This document shows positions 53,601 through 62,738 of a stretch of DNA of 64,000 nucleotides, one piece after another. The position numbers were made by a program, and so were the translations under genes. The stretch comes from Streptosporangium becharense (GTDB lineage: Bacteria; Actinomycetota; Actinomycetes; Streptosporangiales; Streptosporangiaceae). The notes under the pieces were generated by a model. That model did no database searches. It had not been told where the DNA came from and worked only from the letters and a program-made list of their open reading frames with translations. Within the stretch, counting starts at the first letter, position 1. Every line of letters starts with the position of its first letter. The stretch is taken from the NCBI RefSeq assembly GCF_014204985.1, contig NZ_JACHMP010000001.1:6200001-6264000 (forward strand), read 5' to 3'.

Positions 53601-54620
53601 ATGAAACGTAGAAGCGTTCTAGGAATCATCGCGGCGGCATCTGTGGGGTCGGCCGCGTTGGAGCCGATCGCCCGGCTTCTGGACGGTCTGAACGGCGAAG
53701 ATCCGGCCCGTGTCGGTCTCGCCGAAGTCCAGGCGGTCGAAGCCGCCGCCGACCTCTACACCCGGATGGACCTGGCCCACGGCGGCATCATGGCGGCGGC
53801 GATGGCCCGCGGCTCCCTCAGCTGGGCCGTCGAGCTGCTGGAGCGGCCGATGATCCCGCAGGTTCGCGAACGCCTGTCGTCGGCCATCGGGCTGCTGGCC
53901 GACCGCCTCGGCTGGGCGGTCTACGACGCGGGTGACACCGCCAACGCCACCAGGGTGCTCACCCTGGCTCTGGACAACTCCGCGCGCGGCGCCGACAGGG
54001 ACCTGCGTGCCCACGTCATGCTCGACCTGTCCACCGTCGTCACCGACGCGGGCCGCCCCTCGGAAGGCGTGGAGATCCTCCGGCTGGCGCTGGGTGATGA
54101 GCGGATCAGCTTCACGGAGCGTGCCAACCTGCACGCCGTCGCCGCCCGGCACTGCGCCGCGGCCCACGACCGGCAGGCGGGGCTGCGACATGTGGAGCTC
54201 GCCGAGGAGGCGCTGAACAGACCGCGACCGGCGTCCTCCCCGGAATGGGCCCGGCGCATCACGGTCTCTCCCGGGCACCACGACAGTGCCCTGGGCCTGG
54301 CGCTGTTCGCCCTCGACGAGGACACCCGGGCACGGGAACGCCTGTCGTCGGCTCTGGCCAGGCTTGAGGGCGGCCGGACGCGAACCGGGTTGCGTTGCCG
54401 TACGCGCCTCGCCGTCCTGCACATGCGCGCCGGGGACCGGGAGGCCGGTGAACGCGAGGCGCGCCGGGCCGTGCGGGACGCGGCGGGTGTCCGTTCCCGG
54501 CGCGTGTCCGATGACCTCCGGATGATGGTGGCCGGTGCCCGCACGCACGGCCTGGGCGGTCTGGCGGACGAGTTGGCTCACAGCATGGAGCGGGAGGAGA
54601 ACGCCTCGGCCGACGCGTGA
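53601..54620 (+). CDS. TPR-like regulatory protein, probably the C-terminal part of an XRE regulator
   Basis: 339 residues. It opens [16 protein letters not shown], which in many actinobacterial XRE-TPR regulators is the linker (RR-FL-A-A type) after the DNA-binding domain, not a true start. The upstream frame [10 protein letters not shown] fits this. The rest is helical TPR-like repeats (residues 60-330). No helix-turn-helix is seen before it because the IS630 element ends only 65 nt upstream. The gene is thus either truncated or expressed from ATG 53601 (GGAAG nearby) as a stand-alone TPR protein. A twin-arginine-like start is a weaker alternative. Confidence 0.6.
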   Translation: MKRRSVLGIIAAASVGSAALEPIARLLDGLNGEDPARVGLAEVQAVEAAADLYTRMDLAHGGIMAAAMARGSLSWAVELLERPMIPQVRERLSSAIGLLADRLGWAVYDAGDTANATRVLTLALDNSARGADRDLRAHVMLDLSTVVTDAGRPSEGVEILRLALGDERISFTERANLHAVAARHCAAAHDRQAGLRHVELAEEALNRPRPASSPEWARRITVSPGHHDSALGLALFALDEDTRARERLSSALARLEGGRTRTGLRCRTRLAVLHMRAGDREAGEREARRAVRDAAGVRSRRVSDDLRMMVAGARTHGLGGLADELAHSMEREENASADA

Positions 54621-54801
54621 GCTGCACCCCCGTCTCCGCCTTCGCCGGCCCAGGAGCCGCGTCGGCGGGGATCGCGTCGTTCCCGAGCGGGAGGTCCGGC
54701 GACGCGCATCGGAAAACGCTCGACGCCGGTATCCGAGAGACAGGTCGTCGTCCACGGTGATCTCGTTGCCCTCCTCAGGAGGCACCGGCGAGGATGTGCC
54801 G

Positions 54802-55392
54802 ATGCGGGTATTCCTGGAGACCGACCGGCTCGTGCTGCGCCGGGTGACGGAAGACGACCTGGACGATCTCGTCGCGCTGGACGGCGACCCCGAGGTGATG
54901 CGGTATCTCACCGGTGGCAGGCCGACGCCCCGTGAGGTGGTGCGTGACGAGGTCATCCCACGGTGGACGGCCTTCTACGAGCGCTACGACGGTTACGGCT
55001 ACTGGGTGGCGGTGGAGAAGGCGACCGGGGGGTTCCTCGGCTGGTTCCTCTTCCGGCCCAACCCGGTGGGAACGCGTGCCGACGGCACCGTTCGCGAGGG
55101 GATCGAGCTGGGCTACCGGCTGCGCCGTTCGGCCTGGGGCAGGGGATACGCCACCGAGGGGTCGCGGGCGCTGATCCGCAAGGGGTTCACGGGGGCGGGC
55201 GTGGAGCGGGTGTACGCCGAGACGATGACGGTCAACGCCGCCTCCCGGCGGGTGATGGAGAAGGCCGGTCTGCGGTACGTCCGCACCTTCCACGACGACT
55301 TCCCGGAGCCGATCCCGGGTGACGAGCACGGCGAGGTGGAGTACGCGCTGACGAAGGCCGAATGGGAGGCCGCTGCCCTTCCGCCCGCATGA
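54802..55392 (+). CDS. GNAT-family N-acetyltransferase (RimJ/RimL type)
   Basis: 196 residues. It begins MRVFLETDRLVLRRVTEDDL, typical of the RimJ/RimL-like branch that acetylates protein or small-molecule amines from acetyl-CoA. The acetyl-CoA loop is RRSAWGRGYATEGSRALIR near residue 112, and the late strand-helix VNAASRRVMEKAGLRYV is complete. GAGGA lies upstream of the ATG. No partner gene points to a substrate. Confidence 0.9.
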   Translation: MRVFLETDRLVLRRVTEDDLDDLVALDGDPEVMRYLTGGRPTPREVVRDEVIPRWTAFYERYDGYGYWVAVEKATGGFLGWFLFRPNPVGTRADGTVREGIELGYRLRRSAWGRGYATEGSRALIRKGFTGAGVERVYAETMTVNAASRRVMEKAGLRYVRTFHDDFPEPIPGDEHGEVEYALTKAEWEAAALPPA

Positions 55393-55395
55393 CGC

Positions 55396-55518
55396 GTCCG
55401 CGCACCCGCACCCGCACCCGTGTCCGCGCTCATGCACCCGTGTCCGCACACCCGCACTCGGTCCGCGTCCGTGTACCCGCACCCGCACCCGCATACCCGC
55501 ATCGGCACCCGCGCTCGC
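55396..55518. repeat. Degenerate CACCCG hexamer tract
   Basis: About 120 nt made of imperfect CACCCG, CGTGTCCG and CATACCCG units between the GNAT and DsbA-like genes. No gene is supported within it. Confidence 0.85.
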
Positions 55519-55571
55519 GAAAAGGGCGGTCCCGCGGAATCAGCCGGTCCCGGAGCCGGTTGCAGCGTGAC

Positions 55572-56288
55572 GTGAAGGTTGAAATCTACTCAGACGTCGT
55601 CTGCCCCTGGTGCTACATCGGGCACACCCGCTTCGCCCGCGCCGTGGAGCGCTACCGGGCCAAGGGCGGTGAGGTGGAGGTCGAGTTCCGGCCGTTCCAG
55701 CTCGCGCCGGACGCGGAGTCGAACGGGGAGCTCACCCGCGACTGGGCGGCCGGGAAGTTCGGCGGGGCCGAGCGGGCGGCGCAGATGTTCGCCAGGGTGA
55801 GCGGGGCCGCGGCGGAGGACGGGCTGGCGCTCGACTTCGACCACGCGATCCAGGCCAACACCTTCGACGCGCACCGGCTCATCCAGCTCGCGGTGGAGCA
55901 GGGCAAGGGGGAGGAGGCGTTGTACGGGCTGTTTCGTGCGCACTTCACCGACGGGCTCGACATCGGTTCGCGTGAGGTCCTGGCCGGGCTCGCCGACCGG
56001 ATCGGGGTGAAGGCCGACCTCGACGGGGAGGACGGCGCTGCCGCGGTGCGGGAGGAACTGGCGCGCGGGCGGGCGCTCGGGGTCTCCGCGGTGCCGCTGT
56101 TCCTGTTCGAGGGCCAGTTCGCCGTCTCCGGTGCCCAGCCGGAGGACACCCTACTCGCGGCGCTGGAGGAGGTCGCCGAGCGTACCGGGCAGTCCCCGGC
56201 CGCCCGGGCGGTCAAGGCCGCGACGGAGGCACGAGACGTGCGGGACGGAGCGGACGTCTGTGATGACGAGGGGTACTGCGCGGTTTGA
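55572..56288 (+). CDS. DsbA-family (FrnE-like) thiol oxidoreductase
   Basis: 238 residues. It begins MKVEIYSDVVCPWCYIG, with active-site pair C11/C14 in CPWC at the end of the first strand. Thioredoxin-fold ends with the cis-Pro loop GVSAVPLFLF, and helical insertion residues 50-150 include NTFDAHRLIQLA, the FrnE-subfamily mark. No signal peptide, so it acts in the cytoplasm. Homologues are disulfide isomerases or polyketide-associated oxidoreductases. GTG start; the frame upstream runs into the hexamer tract and is not used. Confidence 0.92.
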   Translation: MKVEIYSDVVCPWCYIGHTRFARAVERYRAKGGEVEVEFRPFQLAPDAESNGELTRDWAAGKFGGAERAAQMFARVSGAAAEDGLALDFDHAIQANTFDAHRLIQLAVEQGKGEEALYGLFRAHFTDGLDIGSREVLAGLADRIGVKADLDGEDGAAAVREELARGRALGVSAVPLFLFEGQFAVSGAQPEDTLLAALEEVAERTGQSPAARAVKAATEARDVRDGADVCDDEGYCAV

Positions 56289-56408
56289 CGGCTTTGGCCG
56301 GCTGACGGCATTCGATCGCCGGTCGCATCAGGCGGATCGCCGGAGTCGCACCTGGGAGGGTGGCGGACTCCGGTCGATCCTGTTCCGGGAGTGGCCCACA
56401 GGATTGCT

Positions 56409-56744
56409 CTATGCGGCGTGGGTGTCGGTACCGCGCAGGATGTAGAGATCGTCGCCGAAGACGGCCGACACCTGAATCTGGCCACCCAGAGCTTGGACGT
56501 AGCGGGCGACGGCCTCGATGGTGGACACCTCGCCGCGTTCGATCTGGGACACACGGCTTTTGGTGACGCCCATGAGCTCAGCCAGGTCTGTCTGCGACAG
56601 GCCGCGTTCCTTACGTCGTTCGGCGAGTCGGTGACCGTCGATGTAGGCCTGGTTGCGGCGACGGGCCTCGGCGACGGCCTCCTCGCCGCCGGAGCGGTCG
56701 ACGATGTCAGCGCGGATGTCCGACCACTTGGGGAAATTCGTCAT
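56409..56744 (-). CDS. XRE-family regulator (HigA-like), orphan
   Basis: 111 residues. Helix-turn-helix region RGLSQTDLAELMGVTKSRVS at about 48-67, then QIERGEVSTIEAVARYVQAL. An N-terminal helix (EEAVAEARRRN) precedes it. Such proteins are usually antitoxins beside a RelE/HigB-type toxin. Here the 113-nt space before it and the next gene (thymidine kinase) leave no room for a toxin, so it is an orphan. ATG 56744 follows GAGGAG. Confidence 0.88.
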   Translation of the reverse strand: MTNFPKWSDIRADIVDRSGGEEAVAEARRRNQAYIDGHRLAERRKERGLSQTDLAELMGVTKSRVSQIERGEVSTIEAVARYVQALGGQIQVSAVFGDDLYILRGTDTHAA

Positions 56745-56857
56745 CAGCCCGTCTCCTCGGCGGTGGTTGCAGCGGGTGGGACTGGCTGGCGATGGTAGGT
56801 GTCGGCTTCCCGGTGTGGGCGCCCGGCTCGTCGTCCTGTCAGTGGTCACGGAAAGGA

Positions 56858-57505
56858 TCAGTCGGACGGGCCCAGGTCGCCGGAGCGGTGGTGGCGGCGG
56901 CAGAGGACCTGGTAGCGGACGGGGGCGTGGCCGGTGTCGCCGATGACGACCTGTTCTCCGGTGCGGACCATCCTGCCGCCGACGATCCGGGCGTTGAGGC
57001 GGCCGGGCCGGCCGCACCAGCACAGGACCTCGACCTGGAGGCGGTTGATCTCGTCGGCCAGCTCGAACAGGCGCTGGGCGGCGGGGAACATCTGGGAGCG
57101 GAAGTCGGAGGCCAGGCCGAAGGCGTAGACGTCGATGCCGTGGTCGTCGGTGAGGTCGGCGAGCTGCTCGATCTGCTCGACGGTGTAGAAGCACGCCTCG
57201 TCGCAGATGACGTAGTCGACGGGGGCGTGCCCGCGGACCAGGGCGACCAGGTCGAGGTCGTCGTGCACCTCGACGGCCTCGCTGCCCAGACCGATCCGGC
57301 TGGTGACCTGGGGGCCGCCGGAACGGTCGTGCTTGGTCAGCACCAGGCCGCGCCTGCCCTGGCGGCCGTGGTTGTAGTTCATCTGCAGGGCCAGGGTGGA
57401 CTTGCCGCAGTCCATCGGGCCGAAGTAGAAGCGCAGCACCCCGTCGCGGGTGCCGGTGGGCACGGCGGAGAGGGCGGACGGTTCGATCACGGGCAGTTCG
57501 GTCAC
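56858..57505 (-). CDS. tdk: Thymidine kinase (type II)
   Basis: 215 residues. The P-loop is FGPMDCGKST (about residues 28-37), followed by DEACFYTVEQIEQLADL with the catalytic Glu and the lasso segment. The zinc ligands are the pair CWC near residue 163 and the late C/H cluster CRRHH. It salvages thymidine to dTMP in the cytoplasm. The ATG start is preceded by sequence reading towards the neighbouring divergent gene. Confidence 0.95.
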   Translation of the reverse strand: MTELPVIEPSALSAVPTGTRDGVLRFYFGPMDCGKSTLALQMNYNHGRQGRRGLVLTKHDRSGGPQVTSRIGLGSEAVEVHDDLDLVALVRGHAPVDYVICDEACFYTVEQIEQLADLTDDHGIDVYAFGLASDFRSQMFPAAQRLFELADEINRLQVEVLCWCGRPGRLNARIVGGRMVRTGEQVVIGDTGHAPVRYQVLCRRHHRSGDLGPSD

Positions 57506-57654
57506 GGACGGTCAGCCTAGTGGGTCCGATGGGAGGGTTTGGGCAGGCGGTACGCAGGTAAAGGTGGGCTATCCCGTGCTGACATACGCTGACTTGGCTT
57601 GTTCACGCAAAGCGTGGGAGATTCCTGCTGACCTAGAGAAATGTGGGAGAACCT

Positions 57655-58125
57655 GTGACGACCACCAAGACCTCCGCCCCGAACAACAAGGCCCCCGCCA
57701 TCACGTCCGTCATCCCGGTGTCGGGGTCCTCTCCGGCCCCGGTGTCCGGTGACGGGGCCGAGATGCCCTCCGCGCTCGCGGCGATGATGAGCGAGGACGA
57801 GACCGTCGCCGCGCAGGCGGAGGCGGCCCGTTGGCGGTACGGGTTCTTCGTCGTCCTGACCGGGCTCGTGGTCATCCTGGTGGCGTTCGTGGTGATCGCG
57901 CTGCGCAACGGTGACACGGCCGCGCCGTTCGCCGGGCTCGTCGGCGTCGCCGGCGCCATCATCGGCGCCTACTTCGGGGTTCAGGTGGGCCAGTCCGGCA
58001 AGGACCGGGTCGAGGCCGAGCTGCGCCGCGCGAACGAGGTGGCCATCCGCCTCGCCGCCAAGGTGCACGCGCACGACGCCGACTCGGTGATCAACACCAC
58101 CATGGGCCCCCGCCGCAACCGCTAG
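57655..58125 (+). CDS. Small one- or two-helix membrane protein of unknown function
   Basis: 156 residues. GTG 57655 has GGGAG 5 nt upstream. An N-terminal Ser/Thr/Pro/Ala-rich tail precedes two hydrophobic segments, FFVVLTGLVVILVAFVVIAL near residue 68 and LVGVAGAIIGAYFGVQVG near residue 99. A charged, helical C-terminal tail follows (KDRVEAELRRANEVAIRLAA). No family is recognised. Confidence 0.78.
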   Translation: MTTTKTSAPNNKAPAITSVIPVSGSSPAPVSGDGAEMPSALAAMMSEDETVAAQAEAARWRYGFFVVLTGLVVILVAFVVIALRNGDTAAPFAGLVGVAGAIIGAYFGVQVGQSGKDRVEAELRRANEVAIRLAAKVHAHDADSVINTTMGPRRNR

Positions 58126-58316
58126 AGGAATCGGCGGCAGCCCCGAGGCCCCGTCCGGCCCCGTCCGGCTCCGGCGGGGGAGAGGTGACGCCCTGAGGCC
58201 CCTGACCGTCGCCGGCGACCGGACCGCACCTCCGAAACCTCCGCCCGCCGCCGCAGGCCATGCCGCACCCTCCGGGCCCCGGCCCGTCGCCGCTGAGGCC
58301 CGGTAACACTGCCCAA

Positions 58317-58357
58317 GGACCCTGCCCAGCTTCGGCAGGGTCCGCCGATTTGCGGAC
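58317..58357 (+). terminator. Overlapping hairpins before hyuA
   Basis: A perfect 10-bp stem (58317-58326 with 58334-58343, loop CAGCTTC) shares bases with a second 6-bp stem (58340-58345 with 58352-58357, loop CGATTT). The two cannot form together. They may form a terminator for the upstream gene or an attenuator for hyuA. Confidence 0.5.
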
Positions 58358-58384
58358 ATGCCAGAACTGGGTAGACACGGTGGC

Positions 58385-60664
58385 ATGCGTAGCGTCCGTA
58401 TCGGGGTCGACACCGGGGGCACGTTCACCGACGTGGTCGTGGTGGACGAGCAGACCGGTGAGATCACCACGACCAAGACCCCTTCCACACCCGCCAACCC
58501 GGCCGACGGGTTCATGGAGGGGGTGCGGAAGGTCCTGCGGAAGGCGGCCCGGTCGCGGGGCGGGGGGAGCGGCCCACAGGATGTCGGCCCAGAGGACGTC
58601 GGCATGGAGGCCGTGTCGGCCGTCGTGCACGGCACCACGGTCGCCACGAACCAGCTCCTCGAAGACCGCATCGCCGACCTGGGCTTCGTCACCACCGAGG
58701 GCTTCGAGTTCGTCCTGGAGATCGCCCGGCAGAGTGTTCCGGACGGCTACGGCAACTCCTACTTCTGGGTGAAACCGCCCCGGATCGTCCCGGTGCACCG
58801 GATCAGGACCGTCGGCGGGCGCCTGGACCACACCGGCGCCGAGGTGCGGCCGTTCGACGAGGAGCAGGCGGTGGCGGCGGCCAGGTGGTTCCGGGAGCGC
58901 GGGATCATCGCGATCGGCGTGTGCTTCCTGCACTCGTACGCGAACCCGGCGCACGAGGTGCGGATGCGCGAGGTCATCGAGCGCGAGCACCCCGACGCCG
59001 TCGTGTCGATCTCCAGTGACGTGCTGCGCGAGTACCGCGAGTACGAGCGGTCGGTCACCACGCTGGTGGACGCCGCGGTCAAGCCGACCATGCGCCGCTA
59101 CATCGCCAACCTGGCCGAACGCCTGGAGGTCGTGGGCCGGGCGGTGGAGGCGGCGGGCCGGGCGGAGGTCACGGGCCGGCCGGAGAAGGCGGCCGCTGCG
59201 CACGCGACCGGAAGCGCCGAGGAGGCCGCCGCCTCGGGGACGACCGGAAGCGCCGAGGAGCCCGCCGCCGTGGGGGCGGGCGGGACCGCCGCGGAGCCCG
59301 CCGCCGCGGGGGCGGGCGGGAGCGGCAGGTTGCCGTTCTCCGTGATGAAGAGCAACGGCGGCGTGCTGTCGGCGGCCGAGGTGGTGCACCAGCCGATCAC
59401 CACCGTGCTGTCCGGCCCGGCGGCGGGAGCGCTCGGCGCCGCGCTGATCGCGGCCACCGCCGGGCACCCGTCGGTGATCACCCTGGACGGCGGCGGCACC
59501 TCCACCGACGTGGCCGTGGTGGTCGACGGGGAGCCGTCGCTGACCACCGAGGGCAGCATCGGCCGCTACCCGTGCAAGATCCCGATGATCGACATCGTGA
59601 CCGTGGGGGCGGGCGGCGGGTCGATCGCGTGGATCTCCCCCGAGGGCACGCTCAAGGTCGGGCCCCGCTCGGCCGGGGCGGATCCGGGGCCGCTCTGCTA
59701 CGGCCGCGGCGGCACCGAGGTGACGGTCACCGACGCGCACGTCTTCCTCGGGCGGGTCCCGCCGCACCTGCTCGGCGGGGAGATCCCGCTCGACGCGGAG
59801 GCCGCCCGGCACGGCATCGAGGCGCTGGCGGGCAAGCTGGGGCTGACCCCGGAGCGGACCGCCACGGGCATCCTGGAGATCAGCGCGTTCAACCAGTCGA
59901 ACGCGATCCGCCAGATCACCGTCAAGCGCGGCCTGGACGTGCGCGACTTCCCGATGGTGGCCTTCGGCGGCTCGGGGCCGCTGCTGGTCTGCCGGTTGAT
60001 CGACATCCTCGGCCTTCCGTCGGTGATCGTCCCGCCGGACCCGGGCAACGTCTCGGCGTTCGGGCTGCTCACCGTGGACGTCAAGAACGACTACGTGCGT
60101 ACCTTCGTCACCCGCGACCTGTCCCCGGAGGCCGCGGCGGAGATCTTCGGCGACCTGGAGGAGCAGGCGGCGGCGGCCCTGGACCGGGAGGGGTTCCCCG
60201 CCGAGGCGCACGTCTACGCGCGCAGCGCCGACCTGCGCTACTACGGGCAGGCGTACGAGGTGCGGGTGCCCGCACCGGCCGGTCCGCCGGACGAGGCGTG
60301 GAGGGCGGAGGTGCTCGACCGCTTCCACATCGAGCACCACAAGCTCTACGGGTACGGCTACCGCGACGACCCCCGGCACGGCGTCGAGTGGGTCAACCTG
60401 CGGGTCTCCGGCATCGGCCCGATCACCCGCCCGGCCGTCGCGCGCAGGCCGCACGGCACGGGACGGCCGGAGCCCGCCGGGTTCCGCGAGGTCTGCTACG
60501 ACGGGTGGGGCCGGGCGCCCGTCCATCGCCGCGCCGACCTGTCCGCCGGAGCGCGGATCGACGGCCCGGCGGTCGTGGAGGAGTACGGTTCCACGCTGCC
60601 GGTCCACCCCGGCTTCACGGCGACCATGGACGAGTTCGGGAACCTGGAGGTGCGCCGTGCGTGA
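58385..60664 (+). CDS. hyuA: Hydantoinase/oxoprolinase subunit A (HyuA)
   Basis: 759 residues. It carries the ATPase-type nucleotide motif VDTGGTFTDVVVV from residue 8, the segment VHGTTVATNQLLE near residue 85, and GPAAGALGAAL near residue 345, all usual in the HyuA/5-oxoprolinase A family. An insert of about 65 Ala/Gly/Glu-rich residues, coded by imperfect repeats at about 59140-59325, splits the domain. The family ring-opens hydantoins or oxoproline with ATP; the true substrate here is unknown. ATG 58385 is preferred over 58358 because it aligns with family starts. It overlaps hyuB by 8 nt. Confidence 0.9.
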   Translation: MRSVRIGVDTGGTFTDVVVVDEQTGEITTTKTPSTPANPADGFMEGVRKVLRKAARSRGGGSGPQDVGPEDVGMEAVSAVVHGTTVATNQLLEDRIADLGFVTTEGFEFVLEIARQSVPDGYGNSYFWVKPPRIVPVHRIRTVGGRLDHTGAEVRPFDEEQAVAAARWFRERGIIAIGVCFLHSYANPAHEVRMREVIEREHPDAVVSISSDVLREYREYERSVTTLVDAAVKPTMRRYIANLAERLEVVGRAVEAAGRAEVTGRPEKAAAAHATGSAEEAAASGTTGSAEEPAAVGAGGTAAEPAAAGAGGSGRLPFSVMKSNGGVLSAAEVVHQPITTVLSGPAAGALGAALIAATAGHPSVITLDGGGTSTDVAVVVDGEPSLTTEGSIGRYPCKIPMIDIVTVGAGGGSIAWISPEGTLKVGPRSAGADPGPLCYGRGGTEVTVTDAHVFLGRVPPHLLGGEIPLDAEAARHGIEALAGKLGLTPERTATGILEISAFNQSNAIRQITVKRGLDVRDFPMVAFGGSGPLLVCRLIDILGLPSVIVPPDPGNVSAFGLLTVDVKNDYVRTFVTRDLSPEAAAEIFGDLEEQAAAALDREGFPAEAHVYARSADLRYYGQAYEVRVPAPAGPPDEAWRAEVLDRFHIEHHKLYGYGYRDDPRHGVEWVNLRVSGIGPITRPAVARRPHGTGRPEPAGFREVCYDGWGRAPVHRRADLSAGARIDGPAVVEEYGSTLPVHPGFTATMDEFGNLEVRRA

Positions 60665-62657
60665 CGGCGGGACGAACGCGGCGGGCGGGATGAAAAGGGC
60701 GGGCGGGACGAACACGGCGGGCGGGACGAACACGGCGGGCTGGACGAACACGGCTGAGGGGACGGTCACCGCCGACCCGGTGCTGGTGGAGATCGTCGAG
60801 GGGACGCTCTCCTCGGTGGAGAAGGAGGTCGAGACGGCCATCGCGCGGACCGCCCGGTCGCCGATGATCCGCGACGCGCACGACTTCCGGGCGGGCATCC
60901 ACGACGTGCGGCTGCGCAAGCTGACCGGCCGGTCGTACTCGGCGCTGGTCCAGCCGATCGTGCGGGACTTCCCGATCACGGAGATGAAGCCCGGCGACGT
61001 GTTCTTCCACAACGACGTCTACCTCTCCGAGGGCGGCATCGGGCACCTGCCGGACCTGTGCGTGACCGTCCCGGTCTTCCACGGCGGCGAGGTGGTCGCC
61101 TTCGTGCAGGCGTTCGGGCACCACGACGACATCGGCGGGGCGGTTCCCGGGTCGATGCCCAGTCACGCGCGCAGCGTGTTCGAGGAGGGCCTGATGGTCC
61201 CGCCGATCAAGCTGTGGGACGAGGGGGTGCCCAACCGGGCCGCGCTCACCATCATGACCCGCAACTCGCGGATGCCCGACTCGCTCGCCGGAGACCTGGA
61301 CGCCGAGTGCTCGGCGTGCCTGATGGGCGCCCGGCGGCTGGGGGAGCTGTTCGACCGCTACGGCCGCGCGGCGGTCGAGGCGTGCTTCGACGCGATCATC
61401 TCCAAGACCACCGAGACGTTCCGCAGGGAGCTGCTGGCGAAGATCCCCGAGGGCACGCACGTGTGGGAGGACTACGCCGAGCACGACGGCGTGGACGAAC
61501 CCCGCCTGCACACGCAGCGGATCACCCTCACCGTCGACCACTCGGCCCCGGCGCCGCTGGTCATCGACTTCACCGGCACCTCGCCGCAGGCCAAGGGACC
61601 GATCAACCACGCGGGCGACTACGCCGACGGGGTGTTCCTGAAGAAGTGGCTGGCGCCGATCCTGCGGAACCTGGCCGACACCCCGGAGCGGATGGCCGAG
61701 CTCGACGTCAACGAGGGCGTCGTCCCGCTGATCGAGATGCGGTTCCCGGAGAAGGGCACCCTGCTCACCCCGATCTTCCCGGCGCCGACCAACGCCCGCA
61801 CGTTCGTCATCCTGCGGCTACTGGGCGTGCTGGCCGGGGTGCTGGCCAAGGCGACCGGCGGCCGGATGCCCGCCGACCAGGAGACGATCCGCTACACCGG
61901 CGTCTACGGCACCGACGCCGACGGCAACCCGTACCTGATGCGGGAGGTCCTCGGCGGCGGCTCGGGCGGACGCTGGTACGCCGACGGGGAGGACACCATC
62001 CACGTGGTGCCCGACTCGCGGAACATCCCGGTGGAGTTCGCCGAGTCCCGCTGGCCGTTCCGGGTGGAGCGGCTCGGCCTGGCCCGCGACTCCGGCGGCC
62101 CCGGCCTCTACCGGGGCGGCCTCGGCTACGACAAGCACCTGCGGATGCTCCGCGACGCCTCGTTCATGTCCATCGCCGACCGTTCGATCCTGTCCTGCTG
62201 GGGGGTGAACGGCGGCCGGGCCGGGCGGCCGTTCACCGTGGAGATCGAGGGCCGCCCGATGGAGGGGCTGGTGGACGACTCCCCGGTCCGCGCGGGCGAG
62301 GTCATCCGGGTGCGGACCACCGGCGGCGGCGGGTGGGGCGACCCGCTGGAGCGCGACCCGGAGCTGGTGGCGGCCGACGTCCGCGACGGCAAGGTCTCCG
62401 CCGGGGGTGCCCGCGACGACTACGGGGTGGTGCTGTGCGGCCCGGCGGACTTCGGCCCGGCGGACTCCGGCCTGGCGGACTCCGGCCTGGCGGACTTCGG
62501 CCCGGCGGACGAACCGCAGGTGGACGCCGAGGCCACCGCCCGGCTCCGCGCCGGGCTGCGGGCCGCGGCGCCCGGCGACGCCCCGTTCTTCGACCGGGGG
62601 CCGGGCTTCCCGTCGCTGTCGGGCGGGCTGCCGTACGCGGAGGTGGACCGCCGCTGA
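60657..62657 (+). CDS. hyuB: Hydantoinase/oxoprolinase subunit B (HyuB)
   Basis: 666 residues. After a repetitive N-terminal 34 residues, DPVLVEIVEGTLSSVEKEVE begins the family domain. GDVFFHNDVY, AFVQAFGHHDDIGG (metal or active-site histidines) and GGGSGGRW are in normal places. It forms the partner subunit of HyuA. Its start (GTG 60657) overlaps hyuA. The first 30 residues are coded by five 18-bp units and the tail before residue 620 by five 15-bp units, both extra to the family domain. Confidence 0.9.
   Translation: MRDGGTNAAGGMKRAGGTNTAGGTNTAGWTNTAEGTVTADPVLVEIVEGTLSSVEKEVETAIARTARSPMIRDAHDFRAGIHDVRLRKLTGRSYSALVQPIVRDFPITEMKPGDVFFHNDVYLSEGGIGHLPDLCVTVPVFHGGEVVAFVQAFGHHDDIGGAVPGSMPSHARSVFEEGLMVPPIKLWDEGVPNRAALTIMTRNSRMPDSLAGDLDAECSACLMGARRLGELFDRYGRAAVEACFDAIISKTTETFRRELLAKIPEGTHVWEDYAEHDGVDEPRLHTQRITLTVDHSAPAPLVIDFTGTSPQAKGPINHAGDYADGVFLKKWLAPILRNLADTPERMAELDVNEGVVPLIEMRFPEKGTLLTPIFPAPTNARTFVILRLLGVLAGVLAKATGGRMPADQETIRYTGVYGTDADGNPYLMREVLGGGSGGRWYADGEDTIHVVPDSRNIPVEFAESRWPFRVERLGLARDSGGPGLYRGGLGYDKHLRMLRDASFMSIADRSILSCWGVNGGRAGRPFTVEIEGRPMEGLVDDSPVRAGEVIRVRTTGGGGWGDPLERDPELVAADVRDGKVSAGGARDDYGVVLCGPADFGPADSGLADSGLADFGPADEPQVDAEATARLRAGLRAAAPGDAPFFDRGPGFPSLSGGLPYAEVDRR
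60669..60758 (+). repeat. 18-bp coding minisatellite in hyuB N-terminus
   Basis: Five 18-bp units, 60669-60686, 60687-60704, 60705-60722, 60723-60740 and 60741-60758. Units 3 and 4 are identical (GGGACGAACACGGCGGGC). The unit codes for GTNTAG-like steps. Confidence 0.9.
62439..62513 (+). repeat. 15-bp coding minisatellite in hyuB C-terminal region
   Basis: Five 15-bp units of the form GGCCYGGCGGACTYC from 62439 to 62513, coding for GPADF/GLADS steps outside the family domain. Confidence 0.9.
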
Positions 62658-62738
62658 CGTGCCGTCCCGGTCGTGATCGCGCTCCCGTACCGCCGTCTCC
62701 CGGTCGTGATCGCCCTCCCACGGCCCGGCGGGCGGCGG

